Positions 18,101 to 24,920 of a stretch of DNA of 64,000 bases are shown here, one piece after another; positions within the stretch are counted from its first letter, which is position 1, and each line of letters starts with the position of its first letter. The DNA is taken from NCBI RefSeq assembly GCF_049243985.1, contig NC_135379.1, forward strand, positions 49,665,001-49,729,000, read 5' to 3'. The stretch is from Paroedura picta (Eukaryota; Chordata; Lepidosauria; Squamata; Gekkonidae). The notes beneath the pieces are model-generated. The model worked only from the letters and a program-made list of their open reading frames with translations. It was not told the origin of the DNA and ran no database searches. The position numbers were made by a program, and so were the translations under genes.

Positions 18101-18591
18101 TGTAGTCCATGGACATCTGGAGGGCCGCAGTTTGACTACCCCTGGCCTAGACCAAGGCTACATTCTTTCTTATTTATAGTTAAATATAGAACTTCTTTAC
18201 GTAGCCTGTGTGTGTCTCCCCCAAATGGGAAGGATGTACTAATGTTCCCTGTTTCCCACCTTCAAAGTTCTTAGCATCTGTGAAACTGTTGCTTTTTTCT
18301 TTCAGCTGTGCATTTTAATCTCTCTCTCGCTTTTAGAGAAACATTGATTATTGTCCCAAGTGCGGTCATGCAAAGCTGAAGCATCTTCTTTGTGGGTATT
18401 GCTACAAAAAGATAAGGCATGAATCATCTATCATAAAGGCCCAAATAAAGGCCCAAGAAGGAGGACCACACCGAGCTCCTACCGTAGAGACTGTTGTCCT
18501 GTACACGGGAGAGAAGCCCAGAGAGCAGGACGAAGGGAAGCGGATCATTGAACGAACAAGGAAGCGCCCATCTTGGTTCCCTCTGGACTGA
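13960..18591 (+). CDS. MRPL32: Mitochondrial large ribosomal subunit protein bL32m
   Basis: Structural protein of the mitoribosome large subunit; the precursor is known to be matured by the m-AAA protease in the matrix. Three coding exons with GT/AG borders and matching phase: 13960-14056, 16410-16591 and 18337-18591, totalling 534 nt (177 aa plus stop; human about 188 aa). Exon 1 encodes a basic, hydrophobic presequence rich in Trp, Leu and Arg. Exon 2 holds the conserved core ([20 protein letters not shown] at residues 65-84). Exon 3 holds two zinc-binding CxxC pairs, CPKC (99-102) and CGYC (112-115), and ends [18 protein letters not shown]. No damage seen. It is head-to-head with PSMA2, as in mammals. 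Confidence 0.96.
14151..14286. mobile_element. hAT MITE family A, complete
   Basis: Perfect 8-bp target duplication GGTCAGGC (14143-14150 and 14287-14294), 95 bp downstream of MRPL32 exon 1. Confidence 0.92.
14318..14762. mobile_element. hAT MITE family B, split by a family-A-like MITE
   Basis: The two halves (14318-14426 and 14537-14762) share internal blocks with the copy at 33366-33702 and end in 'gttgagaaaggctg'. The split is the nested element at 14427-14536. Confidence 0.75.
14427..14536. mobile_element. Short hAT MITE, CAGGGGTAGGCAAACC subtype, nested
   Basis: Termini CAGGGGTAGGCAAAC and GTTTGCCCACCCCTG. Perfect target duplication CGTTAAAC (14419-14426 and 14537-14544) within the family-B element. 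Confidence 0.92.
14940..15075. mobile_element. hAT MITE family A, target duplication split by a LINE
   Basis: Left duplication CTGTAGAC is at 14932-14939. Its partner is at 15470-15477, on the far side of the L2-like LINE insertion. Confidence 0.88.
15076..15469 (-). mobile_element. L2-like LINE 3' end with long ATT tail
   Basis: (ATT)n at about 15077-15162 is followed by the conserved tail 'tttatttcccgccactccc' and the block CTGGCGGAAGAGCTCCGTCT near 15404. The insertion duplicated CTGTA (15076-15080 and 15470-15474) inside the older hAT target duplication. Confidence 0.65.
16661..16947 (+). mobile_element. Sauria-type SINE, full length, MRPL32 intron 2
   Basis: Starts GAGCCTCTTGTGGCGCAGAG and ends in 'tacctttaccttttaccttt'. 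The tRNA-related head, body and tail are all present, 70 bp after exon 2. Confidence 0.88.
17041..17180 (-). repeat. Interspersed repeat with 'gaataaatctttgttggtct' core
   Basis: The minus-strand consensus 'tgcactcgaaagctcacgcc...gaataaatctttgttggtcttaaaggtgctactggactc' recurs at 21519-21690 and 21975-22030. The class is not certain. Confidence 0.6.
17379..17676 (+). mobile_element. Sauria-type SINE, full length, MRPL32 intron 2
   Basis: Second copy in this intron. It carries a small extra segment in the head (gcagaaatgctgtctgaagc) relative to the 16661 copy and ends in 'tacctttactttacctt'. Confidence 0.87.
17878..18066 (-). mobile_element. 5S rRNA-derived SINE
   Basis: The minus strand of about 17975-18050 resembles the 3' half of vertebrate 5S rRNA (GGAAGCTAAGTAAGGTCAGC and GTACTTGGATGGGAGACCAC). 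A SINE body follows to 17878 (ccttgaaactcctatggggg, gtgacttgatggcacttt). The order fits SINE3-type elements. Confidence 0.6.
18071..18144. mobile_element. hAT MITE family A, left arm deleted
   Basis: Only CAG of the left terminus remains before the centre, while the right arm is complete. The target duplication GCCTAGAC (18063-18070 and 18145-18152) is perfect, so the loss happened after or during insertion. Confidence 0.85.
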
Positions 18592-19130
18592 TGATTTAGA
18601 GCAGGGGTAGTCAAACTGCGGCCCTCCAGATGTCCACGGACTACAATTCCCAGGAGCCCCCTGCCAGCGAATGCTGGCAGGGGGCTCCTGGGAATTGTAG
18701 TCCGTGGACATCTGGAGGGCCGCAGTTTGACTACCCCTGATTTAGAGTCATGGATTCCCAGGTTACAGGCTACTTGGTCTTTCGGCAAAAAAAAAAGGTA
18801 ATAGAAAGGAATATATTAAAAAGGCCTTAACTCTGAAATATATACTTCCTTTATTTTATTTTTTTTAATTCTGGCATTGCAGTACAATCGCTCTTTGTTT
18901 CTTCCATTCAAGACTTGTTTTTGATGTTCACGGTATAATAGTGGGGAAAATTCAAGTAGTATAATCTGGTTTGCCAACATAACTTCTACAATGATGTCAC
19001 AGGTATAAAAACATCATTTTGCAGAATTGGATTCTTACTACATTGAATTTGGTGTCCTACTCCACTGAAAATGGCCCATTTGGAGAATTTTCACGTCCAC
19101 GTGTCAATGGCGTTTGAAAGTACAATAAAG
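18592..19130 (+). other. MRPL32 3' UTR with AATAAA signal
   Basis: The region downstream of the stop contains the MITE above. AATAAA at 19124-19129 is the best polyadenylation signal seen, giving a 3' UTR of roughly 550 nt. Confidence 0.5.
18602..18739. mobile_element. hAT MITE family A, complete, in the MRPL32 3' UTR
   Basis: Begins 11 bp after the MRPL32 stop codon. Perfect target duplication ATTTAGAG (18594-18601 and 18740-18747). It would be transcribed as a long near-perfect hairpin. Confidence 0.93.
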
Positions 19131-19259
19131 CATTTCAGTGTTGCAATGAGAATTGTGAGTCGCTTTGTATGTGATGTTTTATACAGTTATGAACTACAGT
19201 GACTACTAAAATCAGGCCAGGTGATTTAAGTAGATATAGAAATCTTCAGGGCAAAAAGA

Positions 19260-20190
19260 CTCCATCATCATCATTATTTATTACGGTAATTGACCAGCAT
19301 CAAAGTATCTACATACATACATTATTACAGCGTTTTAACAGGACATTCGGCATCAGGGAGTTGACAAAGGCACAAAGCATGAATACAGCATTTTAACAGT
19401 CAGGTCATTCAGCATCAACAATAGCCAAAGATTTCCGCACTCTGCTGGCAGTATAGCAAAACTTTGCCACCATGTAAGAAACAGAATTATCTTTATCTGC
19501 AAGCAAGATGTTAATTAGATGATCATCTGTAAGTCCAGGAAACCTTGATAGCAAGGGCAAGATTAAACGGCTTCTGGCAACCTTATAAAAGTCACAGTAT
19601 ATTATAATTGGGCAATCGATTCAATTACACCTGAATTGCAAGGGCATAATCGGTCCTCTATGGGCACACGCTGCAGTCTTCCACTTAGCAGTGCTGATGG
19701 ATATGCATTGAACCAGGCCCTCGAAAAAGCCCATCGAAATTTAGTAAGGGTGATATATGTTAGATATGGTGCAGTAGAAAATCCCTCCCAGGACTTTAGT
19801 AACCTACATGGGCTTGGGAGTAGGGCCATCTCATTTTGTAGCTCAATATCCATAAGTCGTTGATAGACCAGATGTTTTGCTTGTCTGTGCCCCGTTTCTA
19901 ATAGATGATCAGGGGCTAAGCCAATTTTAAGAAGTTTGTTAATTATTTCTGTACACCAAGTGGGTTGTGGGTTAACTGACAAGAAAGAAGGAATAAGGCC
20001 TACAGGTTGAAGATGAATTTTTAGCCAATAGTTAATTATTGTTATCCATGCCCTGGTCTCTACTTTTGTCAACCCTGCCTCCTGCCGGAGAACTACATTG
20101 GCTGTACACCTTGGAAATAGACTCCACAATTCCAGACCAGTGTGCAGAATTGTATCTTTCCACCCTCCTTAATCAACTTTAACACACTTC
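19260..20190 (-). mobile_element. Non-LTR retrotransposon C-terminal fragment
   Basis: A minus-strand open frame (20129-19602) encodes 175 residues with W-rich helices (WITIINYWLKIHL), FRWAFSRAWFNAYPSALLSG and a Cys motif CPCNSG. I recall this pattern from the C-terminal domain of reptile LINE polymerases. A related peptide (RRAFAQVRCSVLPTAVLEGR) occurs on the minus strand near 38400-38520. The clade is not determined. Confidence 0.55.
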
Positions 20191-20198
20191 TTAAGTAC

Positions 20199-20225
20199 GG
20201 TTGGGCGCTTCGGAAGCGCCCAACC
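20199..20225. repeat. Perfect 27-nt palindrome
   Basis: GGTTGGGCGCTTC, a central G, then GAAGCGCCCAACC: 13-bp perfect arms. It may be fused transposon termini. Sequence from 20226 to 20630 shows nothing recognised. Confidence 0.7.
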
Positions 20226-20631
20226 TTCAGCCTAAGGAGGTTCAGGAAGCTTCATTCTATTTATGTTGCTCTTCTGCTGGGAATATGAGGAACGTGTCAC
20301 ACTTCAACAAGTGGAAGGTTAGTACAGATGTCCTTGGCTCAAAACAAAGTAAAGTCTGCTTAGTGAGGTGTCTATTCCCTTTGATGTGTTCTTTATAGCT
20401 CTTTGAACAGCTTGTTTCCCGAGACTGCATCACTCATGAAGGGTGTACATTAGGTGGCAGGAATGAGCACAGCACTGGATGCTAGAACGATCCCAGGAGT
20501 TCTGCAGGGGGACCATTTGGGGGAAAGAAGGTGGAGGCAATTGTGTCCATGTTTTTAACCAGATCACAGATACATGAATAGAATATAATGGCATCGATAT
20601 AATGCTTTTACATTAGATTGCTTTTGCCACC

Positions 20632-20895
20632 TTGGTGTAGTGGTTAAGAGGGGCAGCTTCTAACGTGGTGAGCTGAATTCAATTCCCCCCTCCTCTACAT
20701 GCAGCCAGCTAGGTGACCTGGGGCTTGTCATACTCCTGATAGTGCTGTTCTCACAGAGCAGTTATATCAGGCCTTTCTCTGCCCCATCAACCTCACAGGG
20801 TGTCCGTTGTGGGGAGAGGAGGGAAGGCGATTGTAAGCCACTTTGAGACTCCATTTGGTAGTGAAAAGTGAGGCATAAAAACCAACTCTTCTATT
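20632..20895 (+). mobile_element. tRNA-derived SINE ('ttggtgtagtggttaa' family)
   Basis: Head TTGGTGTAGTGGTTAAGAG, then 'catgcagccagctaggtgac', 'cacagggtgt' and the tail 'aagccactttgagactcc'. Other copies are at 22033, 34392, 37552 and 47783. Confidence 0.8.
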
Positions 20896-21515
20896 TTAGT
20901 TAGCCTACCTCACAGGGTTGATAGGCTAGCATCCCACTCTGCAGCTGGCTGAGCTGCCGGGCAAGACTGGTTCTCATCAAGTTTTCTTGCAAAGGTATAG
21001 CTGAGCTGGCATTTGAATCAGGATCCTCGTGGTTCATAATCTTAGCCCCAATGCTGCCAGCTTTAAAATGATTTTGAGAGATCTATGAATGGTTCTAACA
21101 AGGACCAGCAATGTTATGTGAGGTTCTTAGGAAAGCATTCCTAAAGGTGTGATGTTAGGGAAGAGGCAAGTGAGAATGCATTCAAGTGATAGGTTCAGCG
21201 TGACCAAAATAACTGTGTGCTTAAGAGAGACTTCCATGCTCTCTCTTCTTTCTATGAAGGCATAGTCTTAAAGGGTTCTCCGTACACGAGTGCCCAGAAA
21301 TGAAATTCATCTTTTGAGGCAGTAGGTGGCAGTGGGCGCCCAGTTTTTAGTGCATCAGAATAGTTTAGTACTGCAACAGAGTAATGCGTATTTAACTACA
21401 AGGGATGAAATTCTGTCACCATCCATCTTCACCCAAGCATGGAGGCACCCCCACAAGCGCCAAGCTGTGCTGAGTTTGTTCTGAGACCAGAGAGTTAGAT
21501 AAGTAGTATGTAATG
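20896..21515. other. No recognised feature
   Basis: Intergenic sequence without open frames of note or repeats I can name. Confidence 0.4.
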
Positions 21516-21518
21516 TAA

Positions 21519-21690
21519 TAAAATCAGAGTCCATTAGCAGCTTTCAAGACCAACAAAGATTTATTCAGGGCGTCAGACAAAGAGTGCTTGCACTTGAAAG
21601 CTCACGCCCTGAATAAATCTTTGTTGGTCTTAAAGGTGCCAATGGACTCTGATTTTATTGTGCTACTTCAGACCAACACAGCTACTCATT
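21519..21690. repeat. Inverted pair of the 'gaataaatctttgttggtct' repeat
   Basis: 21519-21575 and 21605-21661 are near-perfect inverted copies separated by about 30 nt, giving a potential 55-bp hairpin. The right copy continues to about 21690 with 'cttcagaccaacacagctactca'. Confidence 0.75.
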
Positions 21691-22032
21691 TGAATCTATT
21701 AATATGTAATGTAATTGGGTGGGGATGGGTGGGGCTAGCAACAAGTCTCCTTTAATTACTTCTTTCCACAATTGGGAAAGTGTCTGCTGTTAATCACTAA
21801 CCTTAATACTTTTATTTCCCCACAATATTTTTGTGAAGGACAATTGATCCCAAAGGACTGATTTGCTTATCTAGCCAGGAATTACCGTACTGCATATTTA
21901 GGACGTTGTGATACTGTTTACTAATTTGCTACTAATTTACTGTCTCCTATCTGTACTCTTATGATTTCTGTTCCATTGCCTGAGGAAGAGTGCTTGCACA
22001 CGAAAGCTCATGCCTTGAATAAATCTTTTTTG

Positions 22033-22502
22033 GTGTAGTGGTTAGGAGTGCGGACTTCTAATCTGGCATGCCAGGTTCGATTCTGCGCTCCCCCACATGC
22101 AGCCAGCTGGGTGACCTTGGGCTCGTCACAGCACTGATAAAACTGTTCTGACCGGGCAGTGATATCAGGGCTCTCTCAGCCTCACCCACCCCACAGGGTG
22201 TCTGTTATGGGGAGAGGAAAGGGAAGGCGACTAAGCTGCTTTGAGCCTCCTTCGGGTAGGGAAAAGCGGCATATAAGAACTAACTCTTCTTCTTCTTCTT
22301 CTTCTTCTTCTTCTTCTTCTTCTTCTTCTTCTTCTTCTTCTTCTTCTTCTTCTTCTTCTTCTTCTTCTTCTTCTTCTTCTTCTTCTTCTTCTTCTTCTTC
22401 TTCTTCTTCTTCTTCTTCTTCTTCTTCTTCTTCTTCTTCTTCTTCTTCTTCTTCTTCTTCTTCTTCTTCTTCTTCTTCTTCTTCTTCTTCTTCTTCTTCT
22501 TT
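22033..22502 (+). mobile_element. tRNA-derived SINE with hugely expanded TTC tail
   Basis: SINE body 22033-22284 with the head TGGTGTAGTGGTTAGGAGTG. The tail is a pure TTC run at 22285-22500. The SINE interrupts a copy of the 'gaataaatcttt' repeat, which resumes at 22503 (ttttgttggtct). Confidence 0.82.
22285..22500 (+). repeat. (TTC)72 microsatellite
   Basis: Uninterrupted run of about 216 bp. Long Glu, Arg or Ser/Phe homopolymer frames arise from it and are not genes. Confidence 0.95.
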
Positions 22503-22913
22503 TTTGTTGGTCTTCCTTTGGACTCGAATTTTGTTTAAATTGCCAGTTGACATTTAAAAATACCCTGCTCCCCAATAGCATCCAAGCCAGGGAAGCCTAT
22601 GTTCAAGGCACAAGAAAGTTCAAGGCAAGGGGATTGTGTGGAAAGTAGGATAGGCATGCAGTCAGATCAAGGAAGACTTCCAGATGTTCTCCGAGCAGGT
22701 GTCTTAACTTCGAGAAGTCAGACGTGACCACTTCAAAGCTTGGCAGAGAGGGGACCACTGTTCCTTGTGCCTGGAAGCACTTTCTTAGTTTGGCATTGAC
22801 ATGATGGGTGAGGTTGGGAGATGCCCCACTGCTGACTCGCAGCCCCGCCCCCAGATATATTGGTATACCTACGAATTACGCCCGCTTAGGTGTTAGTTGG
22901 TATCCAAAGGCAT

Positions 22914-23010
22914 TCACTGTACAGTCCCAAACAGAATTACACCCTTCTAAGTCCATCATCACCAATGCACATAGAACGGTGTACTTCTGTTTGGGACTGC
23001 ACTGCAGGTT
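22914..23010. mobile_element. Small palindromic MITE
   Basis: 'cagtcccaaacagaattacac' near 22921 and 'gtgtacttctgtttgggactg' ending near 23001 are inverted copies around a short centre. Superfamily not assigned. Confidence 0.55.
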
Positions 23011-23082
23011 TTAAGCTTGTGTTGGTAAAAGTCACAATTGTTAGAAAAGTAATGGCCCTAGCTGCAATACCATAGCCTAGGC

Positions 23083-23436
23083 CAGTGGTCCCCAACCCCC
23101 GGTCCGGGGGCCGGTGCTGGTCCGCAGATCAGTTGGTACCGGTCTGCGACTCCTCCTTGTCCTCCTTCCTGGCTGCTGCCTGGGGGGCTACCCTGCCACT
23201 CTGCTGCTGGCTCATCTTTGGTGCTCTCTGGCGGCCACCATGGCTGGGGCTCCCCCTCGGCGTGGCACTGCATAGCTGCTGCTGGCAGCACCCCCCAGCG
23301 GATGGTGGGAAAGCAAATGGAGCAGGGACTCAGGCGGCAGCGACATCCCTTGGCAAAAGACTACCCCCCGTCCGGGCCTCAGTAAAATTGCCAAGTGTTG
23401 ACCTGTCCCCGGTGATAAAAAGGTTGTGGACCACTG
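23083..23436. mobile_element. hAT MITE family C, complete
   Basis: Termini CAGTGGTCCCCAAC and GTGGACCACTG. Perfect 8-bp target duplication GCCTAGGC at 23075-23082 and 23437-23444. GC-rich interior. Confidence 0.9.
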
Positions 23437-23528
23437 GCCTAGGCCCCCCTAGAATTGTTCCTCACCAGACATGTCCCCTGAAACAACACAAGGGGACCGA
23501 AGTCCGGCCACCTCATCAAGTGTCAAGT

Positions 23529-23812
23529 GCTCAGACAACTGAGAGCACGTGGAGAGAGCTACTGGGGAGAGTTGCTGCTGACCAGGTGAGGCTATTGTTC
23601 TGCCTGGGTGAGGTGATTGCTGGGTAATTGTTGGGAGGCTTAAAAAGGGCTGCTCCTCACCAGAGGCAGAGCTCAGACAACTGAGAGCACGTGGAGAGAG
23701 CTACTTGGGAGAGTTGCTGCTGACCAGGTGAGGCTATTGTTCTGCCTGGGTGAGGTGATTGCTGGGTAATTGTTGGGAGGCTTAAAAAGGGCTACTCCTC
23801 ACCAGAGGCGCG
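23529..23812 (+). repeat. Two tandem 142-bp units in the CR1 5' UTR
   Basis: The unit starting GCTCAGACAACTGAGAGCAC at 23529 is repeated at 23671 with very few differences (for example ACTGGGGAG versus ACTTGGGAG). Its position is that of promoter monomers. Confidence 0.88.
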
Positions 23813-23901
23813 AGCCTGGGGTTCTTGGCTGAGCAATTAGAATCAGTAGATTATATCAGTAGATTATATTTCCCTAGTACTTCCACTGCCTAGATATTAC
23901 A

Positions 23902-24882
23902 ATGGACCTTCAGGACACTCATCCCATCATCTGCAGTGAGTGTGACATGATTGCCTTCCTCCCAGAAGACAAGATGGACTACAGCTGCCCCAAGTGTAAG
24001 CTGGTAAGACTTTTGGAGGAAAAGATTAGGGCACTAGAAAACAGAATTATTACTCTGACCCAAAGTAAGAAAGGGGAGGAGTTCGTAGTCCAGAGCTCTG
24101 CAACATGGAATAAAGAGAATAAAGAGAATACAACCAGTCCTGAAGAGGACAAGGAGATTGACCACAATAGGGAGCCTCTGCAGGCAGTTCGGAAAAAGAC
24201 TGAACAGCGAAGGGCGAGACAGTTCTCGGGGCCTTTGGAGCTCCAGAATAGATTTCAGGCCCTTGCAGAGGAGGTGCAAGGGTCAACAAGGGAAGAGGTC
24301 CCAAAACAAACTCTAAGACAAAGGAAAGAGGCCACGGGGACAGAAGGAAATGGAGTTGAGAAGAAAAAAAAAAGGAGAGTACTGGTAATTGGAGACTCCC
24401 TGCTAAGAGGAATGGATCGCCATGTTGCTGGGCCCGACCCCCTAACCCGAGAGGTGTGTTGCTTGCCAGGGGCGAAAATTAAAGATGTTTCAGAAAGGCT
24501 GCCCAAACTCCTCAAATCTACGGATCGCTACCCATTTGTGATGGTCCATGTGGGAACGAATGACATGTCCCTGAATACCATCGCTCCTATTAAAAAAGAC
24601 TATCAAGATCTGGGGAGGAAGCTCAAGCAAATGGGGGCACAAGTGGTATTCTCTTCAATCTTGCCTGTCAAGGGAAGAGGAATGCATCGGGAGAGGAAGA
24701 TAATGGAGGTGAATCACTGGCTGCGTAGTTGGTGCCGGCAGGAGAGATTTGGTTTCTGGGACCATGGGATAGGCTTTCTTGAGGAAGGCCTACTAGCACC
24801 TGATGGACTGCACTTATCGAAACTGGGGAAGAATGTGTTTGGCAGGAACCTGGGGAGATTCATCAGGAGAGCTTTAAACTAA
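23902..24882 (+). CDS. CR1 ORF1 protein with SGNH esterase domain
   Basis: 326 aa. The N-terminus has two CxxC pairs (CSEC 11-14 and CPKC 29-32), followed by a predicted coiled coil from about residue 33 to 55 and a charged linker. An SGNH-hydrolase/esterase domain starts near residue 158: block I GDS (164-166, nucleophile Ser166), block III GTND (218-221) and block V D301-G-L-H304. This is the CR1-type ORF1, thought to act as nucleic-acid/lipid-interacting RNP component. The catalytic set is complete. It ends 38 nt before ORF2 and is in a different frame. Confidence 0.93.
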   Translation: MDLQDTHPIICSECDMIAFLPEDKMDYSCPKCKLVRLLEEKIRALENRIITLTQSKKGEEFVVQSSATWNKENKENTTSPEEDKEIDHNREPLQAVRKKTEQRRARQFSGPLELQNRFQALAEEVQGSTREEVPKQTLRQRKEATGTEGNGVEKKKKRRVLVIGDSLLRGMDRHVAGPDPLTREVCCLPGAKIKDVSERLPKLLKSTDRYPFVMVHVGTNDMSLNTIAPIKKDYQDLGRKLKQMGAQVVFSSILPVKGRGMHRERKIMEVNHWLRSWCRQERFGFWDHGIGFLEEGLLAPDGLHLSKLGKNVFGRNLGRFIRRALN

Positions 24883-24920
24883 AGCCACTAGGGGAAGGAG
24901 ACGATCAACATAGGGAGTGT

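Noticed and set aside
22159-22581. Poly-Ser, poly-Glu and poly-Arg reading frames
   Set aside because: Pure translation of the TTC microsatellite.
24034-24515. Minus-strand frames within CR1 ORF1
   Set aside because: Shadows of the intact plus-strand ORF1.
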